Under the pieces are notes generated by a model, which saw only the letters and a list, made by a program, of their open reading frames with translations, was not told where the DNA came from and ran no database searches. From Rotaria sordida (Eukaryota; Rotifera; Eurotatoria; Philodinida; Philodinidae), in assembly GCA_905250125.1 (NCBI GenBank), contig CAJNOL010000007.1:183741-247740 (forward strand): DNA of 64,000 nucleotides. The letters run 5' to 3'. Of this stretch, positions 24,866-37,800 are shown one piece after another. Position numbers and translations under genes: made by a program. Each line of letters begins with the position of its first letter. Position 1 is the stretch's first letter.

Positions 24866-26848
24866 CTCAACTAACGCTAACATATGGGCAAAAAAGAACA
24901 ACTTTATTGACATTGGTAGGCTTTGTCTCGTAAGATGTTTTTTCATGGCGTAATGACTTTATATCAATCAAATGTAGAAAAGATCAACAAATTCTCATAT
25001 AATCTCTAACAAATATCTATCAATAAACATTGAAATATAGTCAAACATGTTGCTCTAAACTTTTGCGTCATATAAATATAAGCATTATAATGATAAAACA
25101 TATTGTGATAGACTACATACAAAAAAAAAAGCCAATACTCTAAACGTTGCGATTAAACGATAATCATAAGCTGTCGAAAATGCAATAACAATAATCAATA
25201 TAAGTAATATCTACTAGTTTAAAATGTTCTTTTTGATGTAAAATGGTTAGTCAGTCTAATGTATTGTAGAGAAAAATAGAAGGATACAAATGATTATTTA
25301 TTATATATGTTAGTTAGATTGATTGATTGATTGTATTTTTCTAGATAGAATATATTCGTGATGGAAATAATCATACGATTCTTTGCGAATTGAACTATTC
25401 GTATTAACAGAAACTTTCTCATGTACAGTAAACCAAGTTATAGACTATTCTAATATTAATAAAGATAATGTCAAGTAAATATCAATTAAGATCAGTCAAA
25501 AATAAACATAACTATTTAGTATTTCTACAGATTATTCATTTATCTATGTCCTTTCAAGCCACGTCGTTCAGAGATGTTGTTAGATTGAAACATGTCATGT
25601 TCATTCTATAAGAAAAAAAACTTAAAACTATAGGATTTTTCATATCGGAAATAGTGTATAATGTCAGAAACAATAGTTTCGATTATAAAATGTAAGATAA
25701 AGAGTTTAAATAATTCTATATATCGATTTCAATGATTTATTGTCTAACCCTCTCAACTGTCACTTAAAAAAGAAGTTTTCAATATAAGTAAAAAAAGAAA
25801 AAAAAACCTGTTGTGTAGTAGAAGAAAAGACAAAGTATGGGAAAAGGATTTCTTGAAGAAGTCATCTTTTTAATTGTACAAAGAAAAATAATAATAAATT
25901 ACTCATATTAAGAAAAAAAAGAGTGATTCGATTATATCATTATTTATTTGTTTCATAAATAGATTATATTAAATAATAATTAAATGATTAATCATTAATT
26001 AAAATAACTAAATTTTACTTTGAATATTTCAATCAAATTGATAAACTATTTTTATTCTCAGTCAACTAATAAATCATGTTTAGGAAGATTTTTGTTATAT
26101 AGAAAAATAGTATCTGATTATTAATTATTCTTTGTTTGTAGTTTTGTTTTGTTTGATTGTATTCTGCCAATCTGATTATGCTATTACCTGATTTCATTAT
26201 TTACTGTGTTTAAACGAACACTTTTTTTTTTCTTTGAATAGAACAAAATCGATTGTATTAAGCGTTGATGAAAACAAGAAAAGGAAAATATCCTTCAAGG
26301 TTTTCTTTTTTGTATATTTACTCGGTAAAACAAAGGAACGCACAAATAATTGAATAAAAATGCTAACTTTTTTTTATGAACATCTAAATAGCATTTTTAT
26401 ACTAACTAATCTGTTGATTTCTTCTAAATGAACATTTTATACCGGATGTTCAATAGATGACAAAAAAATAAAAAGTAAATGAGAAAATTTTTTTTTTAAA
26501 AGCAAATAGAAGTGAAATGAAATATGTGTAATCGAGACTCATAAATCATCTTTTGCTTTCGACTATTAAAATAACACTTGTTTGATTAGAAAAATTTGTA
26601 TGATACAATTAATATAATATACTTTTTTTTCCCTCTATGTAAATGTTACTGTGTTTGATGAATATAAACGTCACTAATACATTTTCCGCTTTTCATCCTA
26701 TTAATCTTCTCACTTCTACACATTTGAAAGAACTTTTACAAAGATTAATATATCATATTATATTACATTGAAATATAACAAATTTCATCTCATTAATGAA
26801 AATAATATATATATATGCATATACATATATATTCATGTATGTTAAAAA

Positions 26849-26896
26849 ATGCCTAGTTGGATACGTGAATTTTTATCTGGTGTATGTCTAATGACG
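26849..26896 (+). other. candidate first coding exon C of DPP6/10-like gene
   Basis: ATG plus 16 codons (MPSWIREFLSGVCLMT) ends at a consensus GTAAGT donor in phase 0. Of the five candidates this has the best donor site. An alternating ATATAT/CATATA tract lies just upstream (26,805-26,840). Confidence 0.45.
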
Positions 26897-28602
26897 GTAA
26901 GTCAATAAAAATTAGAATTGTTTTTTTATCTTCAATAAAAAAGAAAATTAGATTTTTATCATGCTTTGTTTGACATTGTTTTAAAATTCTTCTACAGTCC
27001 TATAATTTGTCATTAAAAAAAAGGAAAAAAAAGGAAATAGATAAAGAAAGAAATATATATTTATATTTAAATGATTATTAAATAGTTGTATGTAGGAGTT
27101 CACTTTGTCAAGAGTTTTTTTCTTGGAATAAAATAAATACTTTAAATAATGAGAAATTCAAAGTTTTGAAATGAAACAATGATAAGTATTATTCATCATT
27201 TTCGACAATATCGATCAATAAAATATATGCAGGTAAAAGAACTTCATTTAAAAAGAGAAAATTTCTTCGAATCGAACTTAATTATATAATAATAAAATTC
27301 TTTTTCTTTATAAGAAAATATTTTTCTTTTTCCATAAAAAGTAAACGAATCAAGCAAAATGAACTTTTTCTCACAATATATTTTTCCTTCAATAAATCTT
27401 TTTCAATACTGATTGCATGAAACTATTTGATTTTCATCTTAGCCGTACTTATACTTACGGCATAGAATACAAGAAACCCATCAATATAACTAATAACAAG
27501 TTGACAATTAACTTCTTCTATTTTTTCTCAATATTTTTTCCTATTGCGATTATTTATTTCGGTAAGCTATTTAAAGAAGAAGACTAATAGGCATGCAAAA
27601 TGAACTTGCGAAATAAACAAGACCAATTATATCGACCTTTTTCTCGGTTTCTTTTTTTTTCTTTGACTCTTATTCTGATCCTCTCTCTTATTTTAATACT
27701 CGAACAACTGGAAAAGGAAACTTGAGGAAGCATTTGAACGCCAGAGTGTTGATGTCTATCAAATGTAAGCTCATCGATCACAGAACATCTGACGGAAAAA
27801 ATGTCTTGGAAACTCCTTTTTTTGTTTGACAACTTGAGAGAAAGAAAAATAGCTAAAACCGTTTCTTTTTTTTTTTGTTATGCGCCACTTCCAATAAGTT
27901 GTCTTGTTCTGATCCTCTTTCTCTTTTCCTCTTCTCTCATCAGTGGTAAGAATCGTCAGCAGCTGCTGGTTGAATACGAGTCAAATCAAGACGAGCCAAG
28001 CACTTATTTTATATTCAACCATATTCGATGACGTACTAGTAGCACTCGTCTGACGATGGTGTGTGCGTGTGTGTCTTTCGTGTTCTCTCTCTCCCCTCTT
28101 TCTGTCTTCTCTATCATCAATGCAACACACAACTAAGAACCATCAGCCTAGATCTATATGTGTGCAATAAAGAAACACAAGAAAGAAGGAAAACTTGACT
28201 ATAGTTAGGATTCTAATACAACGAACGACAAAAAGTCTAAGAAAGGAAGAATAGGAAGAGAAAAAAAAAGTGACAACATCACGCATGTCAAGGATGAAAT
28301 GCCGATGGTTTGCATGAATATTATGACGAGTAAGAGATAAAACAAGTGAGAGAAGCATCTACACGTCTTTCCGATGTTGGTTTTTGCCGTCGATGTTATT
28401 CTTCCTATTTATCGTCTTTTTTTGATCTTATTCTTTTCTTTTTTTTTTCATCGTCATCGTTCCGTTTCGACGGTGACGATTGACGATGTACGCATCCTTC
28501 TCGACTATGATTTATTTTTAAAACGGCATTATATATATATTTCATTTCAATGTTCACACATATATTAAAATACTAAATTATTTTCTGTATTCTTATCAAG
28601 AT

Positions 28603-28626
28603 ATGGCTACTATGGTTCGTTATAAA
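28603..28626 (+). other. candidate first coding exon D of DPP6/10-like gene
   Basis: ATG plus eight codons (MATMVRYK) ends at a GTGAGT donor in phase 0. The ending TYK/RYK resembles that of candidate exon A. Confidence 0.4.
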
Positions 28627-29363
28627 GTGAGTTTTATTTTATTTACATTAAATTGACTAATTTTAATAAAATCACTTTATATCAAAATAATTTGATTTGT
28701 TTATCTAAATAGTAATATCAAAGAAAAGAAATGTATAGAAAAAAACAAAAACAAAAATAGTTAAATACATATTATGTATCACATATAAGATAGATATCTG
28801 TTGACTTAATAAAGATTCCACATGCTGTGTCACAAACTATTATTATTAATAAAACAAAAAAAAGAACATATCGATTCACTAATCAAAGTACTCTATAGAA
28901 TTGTTAATATATCCGAACAAGAAATAATCATAGAAGAAGAAAAGCGGAACTTGATCGTCTCTAATGTCATTCAACACTTTATTATCATATTTGTGTTGTT
29001 ATTTAGCAAAACATGATATCATCATTTTCAGGATCAAAATAGAAAATGTATATATAATCATAAGAAAACATTCCCTTTTTTTTGTCCTTTGTAAAGAAAT
29101 GATAAGAAACAGATTTTTATTAATTTCCATAAGGCTTTTCTGGTTTTTCCTTTTATTTCTGTCCATTTTCAAAGACAGTCTAATGAACGTCATTTTCTTT
29201 CTCTTATTTCTGTTGTCGAATGACTTCCGCCAATAGTTGCATATTCATTTTCAGTTCCAATCGATTTTCTCTTTTTGTTTTCCTCGGTTTTCTTATTTTT
29301 TCTGCTATTTCTTAGCCGTATTATTATTATTGTTATTAATTTTCTTACAATAAGAAATTCTTG

Positions 29364-32300
29364 ATGTTCACATCACAACAGCAACAGATCGAATCAGAAG
29401 GAGATGATACGAATTTTTGTCAATGTTGTTCGTTTTGTGTGGTGAGCTATTTAGATAACAATCAAGAGTTTATCCATATATATATAAACACTAAGAACAC
29501 TTCAATAAAATTTATTAAATAGATGATTTTATTCTTTGTTTTTGTCTTTCCTTTTTTTAAAGGAATTGGTTGGTGGTACCAGTAAAAAACAAAATTGGAA
29601 AGGTTTAGGAATTGCATTTGTTGTCATTGCTATCATTTGTTTACTTATTGCCGCAGCTATTGTTGTAACTAGAGATCGTAAGTTTTAAAAAATTTATTTA
29701 ATATAAATAAAAAATAAAAAGAACAAATAATACTTCTATAGGTCCAACTCCGCCTCCTGATCCTCTTATTCCATTAAGCGAACAAGATATATTTAATATT
29801 AAAATACCCAAACCGTAAGTTTGTTTTGTTGTTTAATAATTGATATATAAATAAATAAATATATATATATATATATATATGTAATAATTAAACTAGATGG
29901 AATGGTACATGGATATCGGATACATATTTTTCTTTTATGGATACAAATGATTCAATTTGGATTTATAACTGTGATACATTAAAAGAAGAATTATTGTTTA
30001 AAAGAAATGTTATTCAACAAGAAAGTATTGGTGATGGAATTGTTTCACCATCAGCACGTTATATTCTTGTACCAAAAAGAAAAACCAAAGTAAAACAAAC
30101 AAAAGAAATAAAGAAATGATTTTTTTTTATCGAAATTTTACAATCTTGTTTTTTTTTTGTTAATGATTAGAATCATCGATATTATACTGAATATCATTAT
30201 GTTTTATATGAAAAATCAAAAAAAATTGCACCAATAGGAGTTTCTGATGGTCAATTTGTACCTTTATCAGCTGTTTTATATTCAAATTCGGATAATTATT
30301 TTGTAAGTCTATTCAAGCTTAATAAATAAAAATAAAATTATTTATTATTGTCTAGGCTTTTATTCATAATTTTGATGTTTATGTATATGATATTGCACGT
30401 ACAACAAGTAGTAGAGTAACATTAGATGGAAATCGAGAAAAAATTCATAATGGTCTTATCGAATGGATTTATGAATGTAAGATTTTTCTTATTAACGAGA
30501 ACAAAAGAGAAAAAAAGATATTTGTTTTTTTTCGTACTGACGTAAAATATGATATTATGTCAATCATCGATAATTTTAGATGACAGTTTGTCTAAACATT
30601 GGAATATAATTTTTATTGAGAAAGAAAAATCATATGTAACGAAATATATTAGACGTTTCATTTAATAAGAGATAATTAACTTTATTTTATAGTATTTCAT
30701 TAAAATGAAAATTGTCGGATATTTTAATATATCTTTTTTTTGTATTACTTTGAATAATTAAGATTTTCTACTAGAAAATTTCTAATATAATGTTCTTTGT
30801 TATTTATAACAATATAAAACTCATATGAGTTTTAGTTTTCTATAACATACAATTGATTTGAGATCATTATCTATAGAAAAAAGAAAAGAATACTTGAGAT
30901 TTTATATCTTTACATAAAAACAATAGGTCTTACCTAAATTAAACAAATCATAGGAAATATTTACTGATGTTAAACTCACAAGAAAAATCCTTCAACTAAT
31001 TATTTGCCTTTGAGTTAGGACTATGTGCATCATTTAGATTCCTAATAAGCTATGTATGCCCTCAACAGAGTTCGGATCCTTAACTTAATGTTAAGAAGTT
31101 ACAGCATTTTTAAAATAGCTTTTAAATCGATGTTCATGGGCCCTCTGAGGAGAACTGATTTTCGAATTTCCATTTTAAACTTTGCACAGAGACAGACCGT
31201 AATGAGAATAGCTTATTGTGAAAGAATTTCAGATCTTTTTGTTCTTCCTCTCTTAAAATACGGCTACGATAAAAACATGTCTGTTACATTGCTCATATAC
31301 ATCGACCGATTCACTGTTCTTATATAAAGATAGGAGCAAATTGAATAATTTGAAGTTTTCACAATAAACTATCTTTGTTAAAGTCCGTTGCTGTGCGAAG
31401 TTTCAAGTCAAAATTCCAAAATTTGTTTTCCTGAAGGATATCACCACATTGTATTAAGAAATACTGTTCAAAATGCATTACTTCTGCAGTAATAAGTAAG
31501 GTTATCAATTTTTTTAGGACTAGAAGACCTAAAATATCGGCAGAAAGTACTTTCATCTTCGAAGTGCTAAAAGTGATGACCGCGAAGGAAAGAACAGGAT
31601 CCACTCTGACCTGACCCCTCTCCATAACAAACGACGTATTATCAGGTCGTCTTTCCACTGAGGCCTGTGTCACTCCTATTCACGTTGCAACAACATTGTC
31701 TGCTTATTTTTATTTTTCTGTCTATCAGAAAAAAACAAATAGTGTTTAAAAATCTGGTTTCTGTCCAAAGTTATCACGGAACTGTAACAAATTGGCAGAA
31801 AGTATTGAGAAATTCGGCAGAAAATCGAACATTTTGGAGAAGCCCTGTCTAATCGAAAATTGTGGTAATAAACTAAGGGTTCGTGCTCTTTTCAAGATAT
31901 TTATTGGTCATTAGAATCTACTTAACGTATATAGTTTCGATTTAAAATTGATTAATCAGTTGTAGAATTTCCTTCGTCAAACACATACTAGAAGCCAATT
32001 AGTAAATAATAAAATATCTCTTTAAAATGGAAATCTAAACAATACAACTGAATTAAAGATATAATCTGTTATAGTCTTTCTCATATAACTTTAAAAGCAA
32101 TAATTAATAAGAAATGTAAACAATCAATCATAAAACTTTACTATAATCAAGATTATCTCAAAGAGTTCGTTACATAAGAGATGTAATCGTAGCAAAAAAA
32201 ATCCATAGTTGAATTCAATTATTTATTTACTTATATTTTTAGATGAAATTTTCCATCAAAATGTTCTTCTATTCTGGTCACCAAATGATCGTTATTTGGC

Positions 32301-34090
32301 ATTTATTAAAATAGATTTACAAGATGTTCCAAAAACTAATTTTCTTAGATATGATTTATCAATTGATAATAATGATCGATATTCAATCCCATATCCAAAA
32401 TTTGGTGAAACACTTCCATTACTTGATGTTTACATCTATAATATTCGATCAGGAAAAACTATACGTGTACCACGTCCAAAAGAATATGAAAAACTGTAAT
32501 AAAAAGAAACGCTTTTCTTTGTTTTCTTTTTTATTCTTATTTTTCTATTTTTAGAAAATCTGATCTATATATTTATCATGTTGTTTGGTATTGTGATACA
32601 TGTTTATCAGTTGTATATGGTAATCGTGCACAAAATTCCAGTATAATACAATTATATGAAATTCAAACAATAAATACTGATAATGATAAAATTATGTTTA
32701 AATCACGTTATATTGAAGAAACACGAAAAGGTGCTTTATTAACACGTTTTCTTAAACCATTTTTTTCACCTATGGGTACATATGGTTTTATTATACGATT
32801 TGATCCATTAAATATTGATAAAATAACACAAAAAGCTTATCCATATATTGTTCGAATACATTTTAATCAAACAGTATGTTAGAATTTTTCTTACGAGAGA
32901 AGATTCTTAAGTGATAAATCGCTTTCGATCTGGAACTTTATTCAATCGATAGAATCTAGTAAATAATTTAATACTCTAAAGTGATTCGAATTGTTGCTGA
33001 GATATCAAATTTTTAGTGGATTCTTTTTTTCTTATAGGATCGTAATTTTCAAGCGAAATTATACTTTTTCGAGTTTTGCTTTGAAACTTAGCCTACATAA
33101 AGGTACTGATTAGACTATCACATAGAAAAAATTTCAGAAATTTTCCACTAAATCTCTCCGAGATATGAATTTTTTAAAAATGGAAGTGTCTTGCTATGAT
33201 TATTGTAAACAAAGATGGATATTTTGAAAGATTCATATCTTGGAGATACTTGATCAAAAAGTTCTGAAATGTTTTCTACAAGTTAGTCTAATCAGTACTT
33301 TTATGTGAGCAAAGTTTCATGTCAATTCAAAAATATAATTTCGCTTGAAATCTAGAGTCATACAAGAAAAGTCTACTAAAAATTCGAAATCTCAGTAACT
33401 AAAACCACTCTAGCTTATCTGTCTATTCACTAGGTCCTATAGATTGAATATAGTTCCAAATCGAAGGTGATTGTGTCACTTGGAAACTTTTCGTTAGTTA
33501 AAAACAAAACTCTAAGTATTTTGTTTGTGTTTTGTTTTTAAGCATCCACAAATTGATGCAACATTATCATCAGATATATGTGTTGATGAAATAATTTATG
33601 TTGATAAATTTAAACAAGTATATTTCACTGCTTCACGTCAAAATAATTCATTAGAACGACAAGTTTATCGGTAAGAGAAACAGAACGAATTAAAAACAAA
33701 CAAACAAACAAACAAACTTTTTGATTTTTTTCTTTATTGAATAAATTAAGATGGAACTATGCGAATGATCAAATTGATGCCGAATGTTTATCATGTCATG
33801 ATGGTAATCAATCATGTGGTTATGCTAATGCTAAATTTAGTCGTGGAAATGGTAGTTATTATGTACTTGAATGTTATGGACCAAAAATTCCTTATTCAAC
33901 ATTATATAATCGAACGAATAAACTTAGTACATATTTATTTATTTGTCTTCTTTTTTTTTTTTTGATTACATTTAAAATATTATTTTTCTAGTTTTACTTA
34001 ATGATAATGCTCCATTTCGAGAATGGATCAATGATCGATTAATGCCTTATGTAGATTATTTTTCAGTACCACTAGATAAAAAAAATACAG
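29364..34090 (+). CDS. DPP6/DPP10-like type II membrane protein, 3' part lost in gap
   Basis: Exons: 29364-29441 (nearest first exon, with a Cys-rich CQCCSFC), then 29563-29677, 29742-29814, 29897-30089, 30171-30302, 30356-30476, 32243-32495, 32555-32873, 33543-33670, 33751-33926, 33992-34090. The shared exons give 536 codons with closed phases. The second exon, ELVGGTSKKQNWKG followed by a hydrophobic anchor (about 20 residues), strongly resembles the DPP6/DPP10 membrane exon. Next come beta-propeller signatures: EWIYEYEIF, LLFWSPNDRYLAFI and WNYANDQIDAECLSC. Coding stops at a donor at 34091, and a 100-N gap begins at 34206. The missing roughly 240 residues would be the alpha/beta hydrolase domain, so it cannot be told whether the catalytic Ser is present (DPP4-type peptidase) or absent (DPP6/10-type potassium-channel subunit). 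The N-terminal half favours the latter. Two long introns contain foldback repeats. Confidence 0.85.
31145..31440. repeat. foldback repeat in DPP intron (1)
   Basis: The left arm (31,145-31,255) pairs imperfectly with the right arm (31,330-31,440). AGCTTATTGTGAAAG near 31,208 mirrors TTTTCACAATAAACT near 31,356, and AAACTTTGCACAG mirrors CTGTGCGAAGTTT. Weaker pairing may extend to about 31,050 and 31,600. The open frames at 31,052-31,327 and 31,359-31,673 fall in the arms and are not conserved. Confidence 0.75.
32905..33483. repeat. foldback repeat in DPP intron (2), same family as 11.4 kb element
   Basis: Arms at 32,905-33,190 and 33,215-33,483 pair along nearly their full length. CTTTCGATCTGGAACTTTATT near 32,922 mirrors the strand opposite ATATAGTTCCAAATCGAAG near 33,450, and TAATTTTCAAGCGAAATTAT mirrors ATAATTTCGCTTGAAAT. 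It fills almost all of the 32,874-33,542 intron. Confidence 0.9.
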
Positions 34091-34205
34091 GTAAGAAAAC
34101 AAAAATCAACTCACGAGGGAAGTACCCGAAGTGATTAACCGCTTTTGAGCTCATATTTTTGGTGTATAGAAGAGACCTCTAGACTAGAATAATCCTAAAA
34201 GGATT

Positions 34206-34305
34206 NNNNNNNNNNNNNNNNNNNNNNNNNNNNNNNNNNNNNNNNNNNNNNNNNNNNNNNNNNNNNNNNNNNNNNNNNNNNNNNNNNNNNNNNNNNNNNN
34301 NNNNN
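34206..34305. other. assembly gap of 100 N
   Basis: Exactly 100 N, the usual placeholder for a gap of unknown size. The left flank (34,110-34,205) contains AAGTGATTAACCGCTTTTGAG, which resembles the arm start of the 32.9 kb foldback element. The right flank contains a CGGGTGAATGTCCCG self-complementary stretch. The open frame reported across it is meaningless. Confidence 0.95.
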
Positions 34306-34870
34306 CAAATACAACGGGTGAATGTCCCGTTTTCGCTGATTTTACCCATATACATATATATTTAGAATAATTGTTTTGTACAAACACACTTTCAAGATAG
34401 AAGATGAACAAGTTAAACATACACACATATCCAATACGAACAGTAAGAACAAAAAAATAAATAAATAAAGAACGAAAAAGAGAGAAAGAGAGATGAAAGA
34501 AAGAACAAAAAGAAGATCTATTATGTTTTTGTTCAACCTGTACACAGTACTTATTCACAATAATAATAATAATAATAATAAATAAAAGCAGATAGACACG
34601 TGCATATAGAAAGAATATCATCGGTTGATAGAGATTTTGTGACAGGAGACAATCAAAACATACACATATCTGACATCTCTCTTGTTATTATAATTTTTTT
34701 CATCAATGAATCGTAACAATAATAATACAAGAAAAATAAAGAGTAGCAAAAAAAAAAAATTTTTGACTGTAAGTTTTAATCTGACATATGTTAATCATTT
34801 AAATAGAAAAGAACACCGGAGAAGAAAAAAAAAGAAATAATTTTTGCTTATTATTATTTTTTTCTTTTAT
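34306..34870. other. non-coding stretch after the gap
   Basis: No continuation of the DPP gene is present here. An (AAT)n tract lies near 34,560-34,580. This is the 3' flank of PKMYT1, and an AATAAA on the minus strand overlaps the end of its coding sequence. Confidence 0.6.
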
Positions 34871-37800
34871 TTAATCTTCAGTTCCACTACTGTCAAATTT
34901 AAATTGAAGTGGGGATTTTCGACTAACAATAGGAAATAACAGAATAAAAAGAAAACATGAAAGAGAATAAGAACTTACAAATAAAAATGATCACCATTCA
35001 TTTCTTCATCTGAATCAGTAGGAAAAAGACGAATTCGAAGTGGATCACCAACAACAGGTGGTGTTCTACAAAACAAAAAAAAAAAGAAGAAGTTTTTCAT
35101 AAAATAACAATAAATAAAAGATATCAAACATATTCTCACGGATAAACAATAAAAAACATTTATTTTGAACTTATCATTTTTTCGATTTTACAGATATAAG
35201 TTTATTTGAATCCATTATATGTTGGAAAGGAAGGAGGCTTTTTATTGAATTTAACTTTAATAAAAGAAATATTTCATTCTTCGCTATACATTTAATTCTA
35301 TATATTAACAAATAAAGCCAAATAGGAAAATAATTAAAAAAAACTCAAAATTATAAAACAATATGAAACCAATTTATCTTCTTTCTACTATTTAATCTGG
35401 CAACATAGTCTGTTGATATATTAAATTTTCAAGTGAACTCAATTTTCATGACATATCTATGGCAAACGGCTATTTTTTGGAAGTTCAATATCTCAACAAA
35501 GGAACATTCTTCTTGACTAACATTTTCAAGATAATTTAAGGATTATTAGACCTATCCGTGGAAAAAATTCCACTTTTTTTCAGTAAATACTTAAAAAACG
35601 AGCTGAAAATTCTGTAAAACGATCATAACTTAGTCATAGGAACGAATCCTTTTAGACTTTTACTAGTCTTACCAAAACCTTTCTTAGGGTCTAATATGAG
35701 TTCAAACGATGAGTTACAATTGAAGAAGTAGTTCCCTTGTCAGTCGAATTGGAGTTAGTATATACTTATTTGAAATTCGATTATATTTTTCTATGAAATA
35801 TCTTTATACTTACAATCGAGAAGTATCATGAAAAGAATGAGATCGAAGTTCATCTATAAAAGAAAATAAGCTAAATATTTTACAAAAATAAAAATAATTT
35901 CATACAAACCATCTGAATGTTCATCATGATAACCACAATAATTCGGTGGTCGTTTCGGTTTTTTTATAGGTGTATGACAACCATGACTAGTAGGAGAATT
36001 ATTTCCACCAGTTGAGGAAACAGTCTATCATAAACAAGAAACAAAAAAAAATTCTATTTTACATTTAATTCTATTTTAATGTTATACATGTTCAGGTCGA
36101 CGTTGATTATATGCAAATGGTGATGGCATATGACAAATCTATACAATGAAAACAAACAAACAAATATTTATATATATATATGTATTTCTTTTTTATTTAC
36201 TTGATCATGAATTGTTGGACTATCAAGAATATCTTTTGCTGATGGTCGTATTTTATAATCACTATGTATCATTCGAAGTAAAAGTTGTTTTAATTCAATA
36301 TCAGTTAAAACTAAACAAGAAAGGAAGAAAAATGAATTAATTAGATAAATAAATAAATAATTATATACCTGATATAATTTCTGTTGGTAATTTTAATTCA
36401 CGTATATTTGTCCAAAGATCACCGGTTACAGGCATATCATAATCACTAACTAATTCAAGTGCTGCCATACCTAAACTAAATACATCAGCTGCTGTTGATA
36501 TTGTACCTGAAAGAATCTCAAATGCAAGATAACGTGCATCACCATCTTGTGCTAAAGTTGATGCCTAAAAATAAACAACTTATGAAGTTTTGTTTTTTTT
36601 ATTTCAAAAAGAAACAAAAGATATTTTCTTACACTTCGTAAATCATGTACAATACCAAAATCACAAAGTTTAAGAATACCATCATATGTAATTAAGACAT
36701 TTTCTGGTTTAACCTTTAATACACAAAAGAAATGAATTAATTATTTACTTGATTTTTTTTCTTTTAAACTTACATCCATATGAACATAATATAAAGAATG
36801 AAGAAAATCAAGAGCCTTGACAAAAAAAAAACACTTAATACAAAAACAAAAATTTATTCTTTGTTTTTTCTTTTTTTTACTCGACTAATTTGATACAGAA
36901 AATGCCAAATCATTGATTGTGTCATTGAGTTTTCTGCTGAATATTCTAATAAACTTTAAAAAAATTAAAAAACCAAACATAATTAGTATTTAAATCAAAT
37001 ATTACTTTTACTTACTTGCTTTCACAAAGTTCTGTTTGAATATATAAACGTTCACGTTCTTCCCATGCATGAATTATTTTAAGAATATTTCTATGCGTTG
37101 CAAGTGCTTCATGAAAACGAACTTCTTTTAATTTTTGATCACTATACAAAACAAAAAATAAATTCTAGTAAAACAAACAAAAAATCTATTTTAAGATTAC
37201 CTCTCCTCTCCTTTCGTGACTCAAACAATAAGAAATCAACTTCAAGTAACGAAAATAGCGAATCGTGTTTTTCTCAAACGAACGTTTTCATGAAGAAAAT
37301 AAATCCAGAAACACTCCTGTTTCTCTGACATAGTACGTTCAATTGAGCTGAAATCTTTTTTCACATATACTAAACACTGTTTGGGATGGATAGTTTCTTT
37401 TTGTTTCAAAAAACATGTGTTTTTTAAGATACCTTCGATATTTCGTCTTTTTTATATTCGAAAGACAAAAATTAAAAAGATACCCATCCTAAATAGTGTC
37501 TAGTGTCTGCAAAAACAAATTTTCAGCTCAATCAACCGTAGCATCTCGAAGAAACTGGAGAGTGCATTACGATTCCAGTATATCATAGAAGACAGTATCC
37601 AAGAACTTTGAGTCTATAACAATTTTTGCTCTATTCGTCAGGATCCATCCGATCTGAAAATTTCAAATTTTTCTGATATGCCGTTTTCCAGAAACCTTGG
37701 AAAGATGGAGAGGAGATACTCTTAAACAAAATTTTTTACCGATCAGATTTGCCACGAAATTTAGTTAATGAACGTTTAATAGCATATAATTGATTATCTT

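Noticed and set aside
31359-31673. 104-codon minus-strand open frame
   Set aside because: It lies in the arm of a foldback repeat within a DPP intron and has no recognisable domain.
34184-34621. Minus-strand open frame across the Ns
   Set aside because: It exists only because the N run has no stop codons; the rest is T-rich flank.
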